DNA of 64,000 nucleotides from Coneutiohabitans thermophilus (lineage in GTDB: Bacteria; Zhuqueibacterota; Zhuqueibacteria; Zhuqueibacterales; Zhuqueibacteraceae): positions 52,760-116,759 of the forward strand of contig JAPDQY010000001.1 of assembly GCA_034505235.1 (NCBI GenBank), written 5' to 3'. Under the pieces are notes generated by a model. The model searched no databases and was not told the origin of the DNA. It saw only the letters and a program-made list of their open reading frames with translations. How positions within the stretch are numbered: position 1 is the stretch's first letter; the number at the start of each line of letters is the position of its first letter. Positions 9,057 through 17,854 of this stretch are shown here, piece by piece. The position numbers and the translations under genes were made by a program.

Positions 9057-10697
9057 TTATGCGTTGCGGCTGCGGCGCTGCCAGGCCTTGCGGACGGCCA
9101 GCGCGATGCCGGCAAAAACGATTAACAGCAGCGTGCGGGTCATATCGACGATGAAGACGCGGGTCGGCTTGCCATTTTTGAACCAACTGGTGTCATCAAA
9201 ACCGATGTGCAGGATTTTACCGAGCAGACTGCCGGCATCCAGCGGCCAGCCTTCGCCGCGCAGGAGTTTGCCGAATGCCCCCGGCCAATCACCGCCTGCC
9301 GGGCTGATCAGGGAGCCGACAAACACCGCGGTAATAAACACTGGCGTGATGTATTTGATGACGAACTTGAAAAACAGCGGCACCTTGATGTCGGCGCCGC
9401 GGTTGATCTCCGCCCAGCCCTTGTCGATGCCGAATACCCAGGCAAAGGCGATGATCTCGAACATCGCGAAAATGACGAGCGAGTAGCTGCCGACCCAGTC
9501 ATCATATTCGCCGAACGCACCATAGCCGAAGAAGAAGATCGTCGGCAGCGCGAGCAGGAAGGTGAAGAAGCCGAAAAACAGTGCAGAACGTTTGCGCGTG
9601 TACTTGAATTCGTCCTGCATGAACGCCATCACCGGCTGGCCCATGGCCAGCGAACTGGTGATGCCGGCAAAGAACAACAGGCCAAACCAGGCCAGCCCGG
9701 AAAGCGCGGCGAAAAACGGGCCCCAGTTTTGGAAAAGATTGGGCATGGTGCGGAATGCCATGGTCAGGCCGACATTGCCCGGGGTTTGAATCCATTCCAG
9801 GCTGAAGTAGGCCACGGCGATCGGGATGACAATGGAGCCGCCCAGCACCACTTCGACAAACTCGTTCATCCAGCCTGCGGAGGAGGCGTTGAGGGCGATG
9901 TCGTCCTTCTCGCGCAGGTAGGCGGCGTAGCAGTGAATCGAGCCCATGCCCACTGAAAGCGTGAAAAAGATCTGACCGGCGGCTTCGATCCACACCCGTG
10001 GGTTCGCCAGCGAACCGAACTGGGGCGTCCACAGGTAATTCAGACCGATGATGGCATCGTTGACCGCGCCGTGCTCCCCAGCATCGAGCGTGAGGGCACG
10101 AATGGCGAGAAAAATGGCGAACACGATCAACATCGGCATGCCGATCTTCGCGGCGATTTCGACGCCCTTGCTCAGCCCGCGCGAGAGAATCCAGACATTC
10201 AATCCGAGCGTGATTAGAAAGAAAAAGATCGCCGTCGGTGGAAAGTTGAAAAACGACCCGTTGGTGGTGCCCACATAGTTGTTGAAGAAGGCCGACACTT
10301 CCCCCGGCTGCAAACCGGAAAAAGCGCCGGTGAGCGAGTACCACACATAGCCCAGCGTCCAGGATTCCAGATAGGAGTAGTAGGCCGCCACCACCAGATT
10401 GGTGAAAATGCCGAAGACGCCGGTGTACTTCCACCACCAGCCGCCGCCCAGGGCGTCCATCATGCCGGGCGCGCTGTGATGGCCATACTTGCCGCCGTGT
10501 CTTCCGATCGCCCACTCGACCCACAGCAGGGGCACCCCCATCAGCAGAAACGAAACGAGGTAGGGGATGATGAAGGCCCCGCCGCCATTGTCCACGGCGC
10601 GCGCGGGAAAGCGCAAGAAGTTGCCGAGACCAACAGCGTTGCCCGCCATCGCGAGCACGAGACCGACGCGTGATCCCCAACTTTCTTTAAAGCTCAC
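9057..10697 (-). CDS. Sodium:neurotransmitter symporter (NSS/SNF) family transporter
   Basis: A 546-residue, 11-12-helix sodium-coupled amino-acid symporter. The helix-1 signature is clear: GSRVGLVLAMAGNAVGLGNFLRFP (shown by AGNAVGLGNFLRFP near residues 18-31), followed by NGGGAFIIPYL. GTG at 10697 is the start, with GGAGG six bases upstream. The likely substrate is an amino acid such as alanine or methionine, judging from the MetS-like partner that follows. It is the first gene of the minus-strand uptake block and has a 14-base palindrome about 140 bases upstream. Confidence 0.92.
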   Translation of the reverse strand: MSFKESWGSRVGLVLAMAGNAVGLGNFLRFPARAVDNGGGAFIIPYLVSFLLMGVPLLWVEWAIGRHGGKYGHHSAPGMMDALGGGWWWKYTGVFGIFTNLVVAAYYSYLESWTLGYVWYSLTGAFSGLQPGEVSAFFNNYVGTTNGSFFNFPPTAIFFFLITLGLNVWILSRGLSKGVEIAAKIGMPMLIVFAIFLAIRALTLDAGEHGAVNDAIIGLNYLWTPQFGSLANPRVWIEAAGQIFFTLSVGMGSIHCYAAYLREKDDIALNASSAGWMNEFVEVVLGGSIVIPIAVAYFSLEWIQTPGNVGLTMAFRTMPNLFQNWGPFFAALSGLAWFGLLFFAGITSSLAMGQPVMAFMQDEFKYTRKRSALFFGFFTFLLALPTIFFFGYGAFGEYDDWVGSYSLVIFAMFEIIAFAWVFGIDKGWAEINRGADIKVPLFFKFVIKYITPVFITAVFVGSLISPAGGDWPGAFGKLLRGEGWPLDAGSLLGKILHIGFDDTSWFKNGKPTRVFIVDMTRTLLLIVFAGIALAVRKAWQRRSRNA

Positions 10698-10836
10698 TGG
10701 CTTCCTCCCTTGGGTTAATGGTTAGAGTGAATGGCCTGAGAGGCGCTGCCTGTGCGCGGCGGCGGGCGTGATCACCTGCCGCCGGAAAACGGGCGCGGGC
10801 GCCGACCGGTGTTCGAAATGGCGATAGAATAACGAA

Positions 10837-10850
10837 TTGCACCGATGCAA
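10837..10850. promoter_or_regulatory. Palindrome upstream of the NSS transporter gene (possible operator)
   Basis: TTGCACCGATGCAA is a near-perfect dyad (arms TTGCA/TGCAA) between the surE stop and the NSS transporter start. Its size and position suit a dimeric repressor or activator site for the uptake block. No regulator can be assigned; the sequence does not look like a sigma-54 promoter. Confidence 0.35.
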
Positions 10851-10857
10851 CAAAGCG

Positions 10858-10892
10858 AAAAATAACGACGCCCGCCAAGCGCGCCCGGCGTC
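10858..10892 (-). terminator. Rho-independent terminator after surE
   Basis: On the minus strand the arms GACGCC and GGCGTC (positions 10892-10887 and 10872-10867) form a GC-rich hairpin that begins inside the surE stop codon. It is followed by a short T-rich tract (GTTATTTTT). It would end the porX-to-surE transcript before the NSS transporter gene. Confidence 0.6.
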
Positions 10893-11655
10893 AAACCGTC
10901 AGCTTCCATTCCCGCAGGCGCTCGAGATACTCGTAGTTCGTGAGATCGAAGTGAATCGGCGTAATCGAAACCAGATTCTGCCGCACGGCGCCTTCATCGA
11001 ATTCGATGCCCTCGTTGGCTTCGATTTTGGAGCCGGTGAGCCAGTAATAGACACGGTTGTGCGGGTCGACACGGCGGTCATAGTTGTCATTGTAGGTCGA
11101 ATTGCCCATGCGCGTGATGGCGATGCCGCGGATTTCACTCTCCGGCACGTTGGGGACGTTGACGTTCAGCAGGGTATCCCTGGGCAGGCCTTCCGCCAGC
11201 ACCTTCTCCGCCAGACGGACGCCCAGTTTGGCAGCATAGGTGAAATCGGCATCCTTGTAGGTGGTGAGGGAAATGGCGATCGAGGGTATGCCGAGCAGCA
11301 TGCCCTCGGTGGCGGCGGAAACCGTGCCGGAATAGATGATGTTGATGCCGGTGTTGGAGCCATAATTGATGCCGGAGATCACCAAGTCCGGCTTGCGCGC
11401 GAGCAGGGCGTAATAGGCGATTTTGACACAATCCGCCGGCGTGCCCTTGACGGCATGGCCGAAGAACCCGCCGAATTTTTCGAACTGCGAAACGCGCAGA
11501 GGATCGGAGAGCGTAATGGCGTGGCCGACCGCGCTTTTTTCACTGTCCGGTGCCACCACCGAAACCTCGGCAATGTGCTTCAGGGTTTGATACAAAGCGT
11601 ACAGGCCGGGCGCAAAGATGCCATCATCATTGGTCAGGAGAATGTGGGGTTTCAT
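10891..11655 (-). CDS. surE: 5'/3'-nucleotidase SurE
   Basis: A 254-residue metal-dependent phosphatase that removes phosphate from nucleoside monophosphates. Family motifs: HILLTNDDGIFAPG at the N-terminus with the metal-binding Asp pair, VVAPDSEKSAVGHAIT, KGTPADCVK, and SGINYGSNTG with the metal-binding Asn. ATG at 11655 gives the usual SurE N-terminus. A GTG three codons upstream (11664) is also possible, and neither has a good ribosome binding site. It is last in a minus-strand series after accD, from which it is separated by 116 bases containing a CCGGGT-gata-ACCCGG hairpin. Confidence 0.95.
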   Translation of the reverse strand: MKPHILLTNDDGIFAPGLYALYQTLKHIAEVSVVAPDSEKSAVGHAITLSDPLRVSQFEKFGGFFGHAVKGTPADCVKIAYYALLARKPDLVISGINYGSNTGINIIYSGTVSAATEGMLLGIPSIAISLTTYKDADFTYAAKLGVRLAEKVLAEGLPRDTLLNVNVPNVPESEIRGIAITRMGNSTYNDNYDRRVDPHNRVYYWLTGSKIEANEGIEFDEGAVRQNLVSITPIHFDLTNYEYLERLREWKLTV

Positions 11656-11771
11656 CGTCGTCACCGATGGCCGCGCAGGCCGGACGAAACCGGCTCACCT
11701 CCCGGGTGATAACCCGGCCCGCTGACGGCGGATGAACAACTGCGGGATTGGTCCAACGACTGTTGCCGGGA

Positions 11772-12686
11772 TCAGGCAGTTTGCAGGCCGGCGGGCCTGG
11801 CATTGACCTCTGCCCAACGCACAGTGCCGTCTTTGGTGGCATCCGCGGATTCATTCACCATGACGCGCAGCAACTTGGTGAGGTTGTCGCGCAGTGTGGG
11901 CCGGGGACAAATCAAATCGACAAAACCGTGCTGGAGCAGAAACTCGGCGGTCTGAAAACCCTCCGGCAAATCCTGGCCGATGGTTTGCTTGATCACGCGC
12001 GGCCCGGCGAAGCCGATGAGCGCGCCCGGCTCGGCAATGATGACATCGCCCAGCATCGCAAAACTGGCGGTCACGCCGCCGGTGGTGGGATGAGTGAGAA
12101 TGGAAATAAATGGCACGCGCGCGTCCGCCAGCCGCGCCAGCCGCGCGGACGTTTTGGCCATTTGCATCAGGGAAAGCGCACCTTCCATCATGCGGGCCCC
12201 GCCGGAGGCGCAGACGATGATGAGCGGCTGCCGCCGGTGGAGCGATTCATCCGCAGCCAGCGCGATTTTCTCGCCCACCACCGAACCCATGCTGCCACCA
12301 ATGAAGCTGAAATCCATCACCGCCAGCACCAGCCGCTGGCCCGACAGCCGGCCATAACCGGTGATCACCGCATCCAAAACCCCGCTCTTGCGCGCGGCCT
12401 CCTTGAGCTGCTCGCTGTATTTCTTGATGCCCTTGAATTTCAGCACATCGACCGGTGCAATATTGGCGTTGAATTCCTCGAAGCTGCCCTCGTCCAGCAA
12501 CAGGCGCAAGTAGGTGCGGGCGGTGGCGCGAAAATGATACCCGCACTTGGCGCAGACAAAAAAATTCTTCTCCAGATCCGGCTTGTAAATGATCTCGTCG
12601 CAGGACGGACACTTGGCCCACAGGTCGGGCATGTCCTTCTTTTGTTGCGAAACCAACCCTTTGCTCTCACGCTTGAACCATGCCAC
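11772..12686 (-). CDS. accD: Acetyl-CoA carboxylase carboxyltransferase subunit beta
   Basis: A 304-residue subunit that, with AccA, transfers the carboxyl group from biotin to acetyl-CoA to give malonyl-CoA for fatty acid synthesis. The N-terminal zinc ribbon has C26/C29 (CPSCDE) and C45/C48 (CAKCGY). The carboxyltransferase core includes GGSMGSVVGEK, CASGGARMMEG and LTHPTTGGVTASFA. GTG at 12686 is used: GAGGAGG lies six bases upstream. It follows rimI by 25 bases, and its ribosome binding site lies in that gap. accA is not in the window. Confidence 0.95.
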   Translation of the reverse strand: MAWFKRESKGLVSQQKKDMPDLWAKCPSCDEIIYKPDLEKNFFVCAKCGYHFRATARTYLRLLLDEGSFEEFNANIAPVDVLKFKGIKKYSEQLKEAARKSGVLDAVITGYGRLSGQRLVLAVMDFSFIGGSMGSVVGEKIALAADESLHRRQPLIIVCASGGARMMEGALSLMQMAKTSARLARLADARVPFISILTHPTTGGVTASFAMLGDVIIAEPGALIGFAGPRVIKQTIGQDLPEGFQTAEFLLQHGFVDLICPRPTLRDNLTKLLRVMVNESADATKDGTVRWAEVNARPAGLQTA

Positions 12687-12711
12687 CGCGATCCTCCTCT
12701 CTCAGAGAGGT

Positions 12712-13218
12712 TCATTCTCTCTGCAAGTTCTTCCGCATGACCACCGCATCTTCGCCATCGCGAACATAATAGCCCGGCCGCACACCCTGCACCACAAAAC
12801 CCAGGCTGGCATACAGCCGCTGCGCCGCCAGATTGGAACGGCGGACTTCGAGATAGGCTGCGGTGCACTGATGTTGCCGTGCCTGCTGCAAGGCGTAATC
12901 AAGCAGCAGCCGCCCAAAGCCACGGCGGCGGAGGCCTTCTTTGATGGTGACATTGGCAATCTCGCACTCATCTGCCACCAGCCAAAAGACGATAAACCCG
13001 GCGATTTCTCCGGCACATTCCAGCACGATGGCATGTGAGACGGCCGATCCCAATTCGGCCCGGAAAGACGCTTCCGGCCACGGCTCGGTGAAACTGTGCG
13101 CCGCAATCGCGGCGACTTGAGGCACATCCTCGCTGCACATCGCACGCAGAACGATTTCGCCTTCCCGGCTGTGCGGCAAGGCCGCACCAGACGCGCGTGC
13201 GAGCGTGCGCAACTTCAT
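12712..13218 (-). CDS. rimI: Ribosomal protein S18-alanine N-acetyltransferase (RimI-like GNAT)
   Basis: A 168-residue GNAT-fold acetyltransferase. The acetyl-CoA-binding region is EGLRRRGFGRLLLDYAL, and the preceding strand IANVTI and following LEVRRSNLAAQRLY are typical of RimI. The last strand carries GFVVQGVRPGYYV. ATG at 13218 is preferred to the ORF's first codon at 13296, because the extra 26 residues do not resemble the family. RimI usually sits directly next to TsaB; here a coiled-coil gene separates them. Confidence 0.85.
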   Translation of the reverse strand: MKLRTLARASGAALPHSREGEIVLRAMCSEDVPQVAAIAAHSFTEPWPEASFRAELGSAVSHAIVLECAGEIAGFIVFWLVADECEIANVTIKEGLRRRGFGRLLLDYALQQARQHQCTAAYLEVRRSNLAAQRLYASLGFVVQGVRPGYYVRDGEDAVVMRKNLQRE

Positions 13219-13354
13219 ATTCGAGGATTCCAACCTGCGGTCTCGAAAAAGAAAACTGACGGTGCCGTAATCACCCGCAAACGCAGCCGTTTCCACCTCC
13301 GGCAGTCTGCCGGTGAAGTCCTTTTTTCGCCGGCAAGGCGAGTGGCGGCAGCCC

Positions 13355-14092
13355 TCACCATTCGAAACTCTGCACGACGATCACGCCCTTTTCCCGGGCG
13401 AGTTCGAGAAATTTCCCGGTGGCGTAGTGAGTAACCAACACCTTCACGACCTCGCACGGGCCATATTCCGCCAGGACGGCCTGGACTTTTTCATCCAATT
13501 CGTCGAAGACATCCGGCTTGCGGCCCTCCCGCCGTTCGTCGAGGCGCACCTTGGCCTCGCCAACAAGCAGAACTTCCCGGCCTTCCTTTTCGCCACGGCT
13601 CAAGAGATTGATTTCTTTGCCACCCACCTCCGCCCGGATAATTTTGTCCTTGACTGTAATGCCATGGTCGCGCAACAAAACGGAGGGTAACATCCGAAAG
13701 GCCTCATTTTCGAAGGCATACCCGAAGCTGCGCGCCAAACCGCCAAGCTCATTGCGTGTTTCGTTCAGTCCAACCGCAAGTTTTCTGACTTCGATCTCGG
13801 TTTGCCTTTGCGCCTCCGCAAGCTGCTCCAGCCGCCGCTCCGTCCGTTGTTGCGCCTCCGCAAGCTGCTCAACTCTGCGATCAGTGTTTCTCTGGGCTTC
13901 GGTGAGTTGTTCGAGTCTCTCTTCCGTCCGTTTCTGGGCAGCAGCAAGATCCCGGACAATTTCTTTTAATTCGCTGAAATCTTCCCGGGTGACGTGCGCT
14001 TCCCGGATGCGTGTATCAATAAGCTGGACGATTTCCTGCTTGACGGCAGAGGTCAATACGAGTTTTTTGGATTTGGATGTCTGCATGTTCAT
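13355..14092 (-). CDS. Coiled-coil protein with PD-(D/E)XK nuclease-like C-terminus (DUF3782-like)
   Basis: A 245-residue protein. Residues 35-115 or so are a long coiled coil built from a repeated 14-residue unit (AEAQ-RTERRLEQL variants), also visible as repeated DNA. The C-terminal 130 residues have the spacing of a restriction-endonuclease-like fold: an acidic residue in VGGKEINLL and the GEAK of LLVGEAKVRL as the E-x-K of the motif. Such DUF3782-type proteins are common in cyanobacteria, chloroflexi and FCB genomes, and their role is unknown. It interrupts the usual tsaB-rimI neighbourhood. ATG at 14092 is chosen; another ATG two codons later is possible. Confidence 0.75.
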   Translation of the reverse strand: MNMQTSKSKKLVLTSAVKQEIVQLIDTRIREAHVTREDFSELKEIVRDLAAAQKRTEERLEQLTEAQRNTDRRVEQLAEAQQRTERRLEQLAEAQRQTEIEVRKLAVGLNETRNELGGLARSFGYAFENEAFRMLPSVLLRDHGITVKDKIIRAEVGGKEINLLSRGEKEGREVLLVGEAKVRLDERREGRKPDVFDELDEKVQAVLAEYGPCEVVKVLVTHYATGKFLELAREKGVIVVQSFEW

Positions 14093-14302
14093 CTCAGAAG
14101 GCCGGTGGCTTTGCTCCCTGGTTTTCAGGGATGACCACAAGCGTGCGGCGCAGGGCGCAATTTAGCACATCACGAAGTGGATTGCAATTTCAATCTTGAA
14201 TTGCTGCTGCCGGGGCAGTGGGCATGCCCGCGATCATCTGCCAATAACCAGCCTGAAAGTTGATATTCCAACCGGTTGCAGCCGTGCGTCCTTTAATGAA
14301 TT

Positions 14303-15013
14303 TCAACAAGAGGAAGGAACAGCGGTGGCGCGCACGCCTGGAATAAACTCCTGAACATACATTGGCTCCAACTCCCCGGCGGAAACGGTTTCACCCAACG
14401 CCAGTTTCATCTGCCCCAGCCAGGCAATGACACCACCGCCGAGGCGCGCGCTGCCCTCCGGCAGGGCGATCCAATCCGTGCGGGCTTGCAGCAGGCCGGC
14501 ATCGCGCAACATCGGCACGCCGTCACCACACAGCAGGGCAGCATCCTGCAGAAACGCGGGGAAATTCGCGACCACCATCACGTGGTCAGGCACCAGACGC
14601 TCCGGCAGGCCCGCCGTCCAGCAAAACTTGGCAGTATAGATTTCGCTCTTGCGCGAGCGGGTCACCGGCACGATGATCTCTCCCGGCCGGCGGACAGCAG
14701 CGCGCGCGGCAAACGCCTGGGCCTGCAGCGTGCTCACAGCGATCATTGGCTTTTGCTCCGCGAACGCCAGGCCCTTGGCCACTGCAATGCCGATACGCAA
14801 ACCGGTGAATGAACCCGGACCGGCCGACACCGCAATGGCAGCGATCTGTTCAAGCGGCCGGTTCGCCTGCCGGGTGAGATGGCGAATACTTTCGCTGAGC
14901 ACCCGATCGTGATGGTGTCCGAGGTCGAACCAAATTTCTGCGAGGAGACGATCCGCCTCCGCCAGGCCCACGCTGCAAATCGTGCCGGCTGTCTCGATTC
15001 CCAGGACCGTCAT
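14303..15013 (-). CDS. tsaB: tRNA t6A37 biosynthesis protein TsaB
   Basis: A 236-residue ASKHA-fold protein, partner of TsaD and TsaE in threonylcarbamoyl transfer to A37 of ANN-decoding tRNAs. Family motifs: the N-terminal LGIETAGTICSVGL strand, HHDRVLSESI, and the GPGSFTGLRIG loop near residues 64-75. The start overlaps the tsaE stop in an ATGA arrangement at 15010-15013, so the two are translationally coupled. Confidence 0.93.
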   Translation of the reverse strand: MTVLGIETAGTICSVGLAEADRLLAEIWFDLGHHHDRVLSESIRHLTRQANRPLEQIAAIAVSAGPGSFTGLRIGIAVAKGLAFAEQKPMIAVSTLQAQAFAARAAVRRPGEIIVPVTRSRKSEIYTAKFCWTAGLPERLVPDHVMVVANFPAFLQDAALLCGDGVPMLRDAGLLQARTDWIALPEGSARLGGGVIAWLGQMKLALGETVSAGELEPMYVQEFIPGVRATAVPSSC

Positions 15014-15519
15014 CGTGCCTGCTCCTCGCGCGTGGCGCGCTCGATCACAATCAATCGTCTTTCCGGCTGACTGGCAAAATCCGGCATCTCGAAACGCACT
15101 GCCAGCGGTTTGTCAGGCAGCAGCGGCCAGGCGAGTTGCGGCCATTCAATCAGGGATATGCCCCTGCCCTCCCAGTATTCTTCGAGCCCGAGCGCGGCAA
15201 TCTCCGCCGTGGTGTGCATGCGATAGAAATCGAAGTGATAGATGGGCCAGCGGCCGCCCTGGTAGATGTGCATGAGCGTGAAAGTGGGGCTGGTCGCCTT
15301 TACCGGCACACCGAGTGCGGCACAGAAACCCTGCACGAAGGTGGTTTTGCCACTGCCCAGGTTGCCCACCAGCAGGATTACTTCACCCGGCGCCGCCAGG
15401 CCGGCCAGGAGTGCGGCAAGCCCGCAGGTCTCGGCAGGCGAGTTCGATTCGAGTCGCAGGGCACGCTCGCCGGCGAGCACTGCTGACAACTCCAGCGCGG
15501 AAACTTGCAGGGCATTCAT
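15010..15519 (-). CDS. tsaE: tRNA t6A37 biosynthesis ATPase TsaE
   Basis: A 169-residue P-loop protein that drives the TsaB-TsaD-TsaE cycle. The Walker A motif GNLGSGKTT is at residues 52-60. The switch-like PTFTLMHIY and the IYHFDFYR segment follow, with SLIEWPQ near the C-terminus. The first 40 residues are longer than in E. coli TsaE. It starts 84 bases after porX on the same strand and overlaps tsaB by four bases. Confidence 0.93.
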   Translation of the reverse strand: MNALQVSALELSAVLAGERALRLESNSPAETCGLAALLAGLAAPGEVILLVGNLGSGKTTFVQGFCAALGVPVKATSPTFTLMHIYQGGRWPIYHFDFYRMHTTAEIAALGLEEYWEGRGISLIEWPQLAWPLLPDKPLAVRFEMPDFASQPERRLIVIERATREEQAR

Positions 15520-15603
15520 TGAAACCGGCTTGTCCTTTGAGAGTGCTTGTGCACGTTTAGCGGGAGACTGGCGGCCTGGCTTGCGTCGACCGCGCGGGCG
15601 CCA

Positions 15604-17172
15604 TCAACGCATCGCCAGCGGTTCCAGGCGCACAACCGGCAGGATCATCTCTTCCATGGAAACACCGCCGTGCTGCAGGCTGTCACGATAGTAATTGAGA
15701 TAATGATGGTAGTTGGTCGGATAAACAAAATAGTAGTCTTCCTTGGCGAACAGGAAGTTGGTGGTCATGCTCAGGCTCGGCAGTTGGTAGGTTTCCGGCT
15801 TGTGCACGATGATGGCTTGTTTGGGATCGGCCTTGAGACTGCGCCCGAATTTGTAGCGCAGATTGGTGGAGGTTTCGCGGTCGCCGATGACCTTGGCACC
15901 CCGCATGCCGCGAATACTGCCGTGATCGGAGGTGATGATCACCGTGTTGCCACGCTGCGCCAGCTCGCGCAGAATGCGGTAAAGCGGGGAATGCTCGAAC
16001 CAGGATTTGGTCAACGAGCGGTAGGCCGCCTCGTCCGGGGTGATTTCACGCAGTACTTCGGAGTCACTGCGGCTGTGGGCGAGAATGTCCACAAAATTGA
16101 CCACCAGCGCCAGCAATGGCAATTCGGCATAGGAGGCCATCTGCTTTTCCACCGCCCGCGCCTCGCTTTGCTCGAGAATCTTGATGTATTTCAGCGGCGG
16201 CTTAAGGCTGACGTTGAGGCGGTGGAGCTGGGCTTCCAGAAAAGCATGCTCGTGGCGGTTGAGGCTGCTGTCGTCGTCCCTGTCGAAAGCCCAGAGCTCG
16301 GGATGGGCGCGCTGAATCTCGCGCGGAAACAGACCGGCAAAAATGGCATTGCGCGCATAAGGCGTGGCGGTCGGCAAAATGGCGAGATAGTGCGTCCGGC
16401 TGACGGTGAACAACTCGCGCAGCAGCGGCTCGATGGTGAGCCATTGATCCAGGCGGAGATTGTCGATGACCACAAAGGTCACGCGCCGGCCCTCCCGCAC
16501 GGGCGGAATCACGTGCTTTTTGACAACATCGATCGAAAGCGGCGGTCGCTCCCGGCCCGCGGCCCATGCCGGATAATTCTTCTCGATGTACTTGCCGAAT
16601 TCCGCGTTGCATTCCCGCTTTTGATCGGCCAGCGTTTGCCGCAGACCGAGATCGTCGTGCCGGTCAAGCTCGACCTCCCACTCGCACAACTGCACATAAA
16701 TGTCGATCCAGTTTTCCCAGGTGAGCGGGCCGAGCAGGCGCTGTGAAATCGTGTTGAATTCCGCGATGTATTCCCGCGAGACGCGCGCGCCCGTGATTTT
16801 GCGCCGGTCGAGAATCTTCTTGCAGGTCGACAGGATCTGGCTGGGATTGACGGGCTTGGTGAGATAATCGTCTATGCGGCTGCCGATGGCTTCTTCCATC
16901 AGCCGCTCTTCCTCATTCTTCGTCACCATCACCACCGGCAGCGCGGGATTGATTTCCTTGATCTCCGCCAGGGCCGACAGACCGTCCTTGCCCGGCATCA
17001 TCTCGTCCAACAAAACCAGGTCAAATGACTGCTCCCGAATCAGTTGAATGGCGTCATCGGCATTACTGACGGGATGGACGGCATACCCCCTCTTTTCCAA
17101 AAAAAGCATGTGTGGTTTGAGCAACTCGATCTCGTCATCAACCCACAAAATTTTGCTGCGCGCCTCGCTCAT
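15604..17172 (-). CDS. porX: PorX-type response regulator with PglZ phosphatase domain
   Basis: A 522-residue two-domain protein. A CheY-like receiver (residues 1-125; D12/D13 acidic pocket, phospho-acceptor D56 in LVLLDEMMP) is followed by a linker and an alkaline-phosphatase-superfamily PglZ domain. Metal and nucleophile regions are seen in VVIDNLRLDQW, ATPYARN and ITSDHGSIRG. In Bacteroidota PorX works with the PorY kinase and a sigma factor to control the type IX secretion system, and the phosphatase acts on oligonucleotides. No other type IX gene is near. ATG at 17172 has AGAGGA upstream. It heads the row with tsaE and tsaB. Confidence 0.92.
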   Translation of the reverse strand: MSEARSKILWVDDEIELLKPHMLFLEKRGYAVHPVSNADDAIQLIREQSFDLVLLDEMMPGKDGLSALAEIKEINPALPVVMVTKNEEERLMEEAIGSRIDDYLTKPVNPSQILSTCKKILDRRKITGARVSREYIAEFNTISQRLLGPLTWENWIDIYVQLCEWEVELDRHDDLGLRQTLADQKRECNAEFGKYIEKNYPAWAAGRERPPLSIDVVKKHVIPPVREGRRVTFVVIDNLRLDQWLTIEPLLRELFTVSRTHYLAILPTATPYARNAIFAGLFPREIQRAHPELWAFDRDDDSSLNRHEHAFLEAQLHRLNVSLKPPLKYIKILEQSEARAVEKQMASYAELPLLALVVNFVDILAHSRSDSEVLREITPDEAAYRSLTKSWFEHSPLYRILRELAQRGNTVIITSDHGSIRGMRGAKVIGDRETSTNLRYKFGRSLKADPKQAIIVHKPETYQLPSLSMTTNFLFAKEDYYFVYPTNYHHYLNYYRDSLQHGGVSMEEMILPVVRLEPLAMR

Positions 17173-17854
17173 GTTTTGTCCTCTTGGGAAACCCGGTTAC
17201 TATCCCGCTGCCGTCACGTCCATGACACGATTGCCTGCCAGGTCTGCCCTGATCCGGTTTTTGGCCTGCTGAGCAACTTGTAACGGGATTGGCTTCATCA
17301 AACGCGGCGAAAAAGTAGGGAAGTTCCCCAAGATAGTCAATGAAGAAGTTCCACCGCATCAAACGCCAACGCCGAGAGATCTTCCCATGGGAAAAACGAC
17401 TCATCCGATAAAATCCTTCTTCTCTCCCGGGATTGATCCTCGCCATTGATTATTCCGCATTGTCTGAGTGAGATGCTGGATATCTGCCTGACACATTGCG
17501 TCAAAAGTACACAGCCGGGTTGCACCACCTGAAGTTTTCGATTGTTCGGCAGGAATGACAGGCCGTGTCTCTGGCACGCCGGCAGGCTTGCGCATGGCCA
17601 AACAAACTGGTAAAAAATGCGAAATAAGCCGAGTCTGGCTTGTCCCGCGCTGCTCTTCTGTTTCAGCTTGTCACTTTTATTTCACCCTGCTGAGAATCAG
17701 CGTGGACAGTGGAGCGTGGCGGTGCGCTGGCACAGGCCTTGCGTGAGACGGATGCAAATCAACTCTGATGCGTCGATCAAGCGGCAGGTTGCACGCAAAA
17801 GCAGCCTGCTGCCGTGCAGGTGTTTCTCTCATGTTCAGTGGCAGGAGACGTGAA
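17173..17854. other. Divergent intergenic region
   Basis: No gene recognised in 680 bases. It separates porX (minus) from the DUF4384-like gene (plus) and should contain both promoters. The reading frames crossing it are short and have no family resemblance. Confidence 0.4.

Noticed and set aside
13790..13960. Tandem DNA repeats read as a CRISPR-like or minisatellite array
   Set aside because: The repeats are the codons for the coiled-coil heptads of an intact gene, with no spacer pattern.
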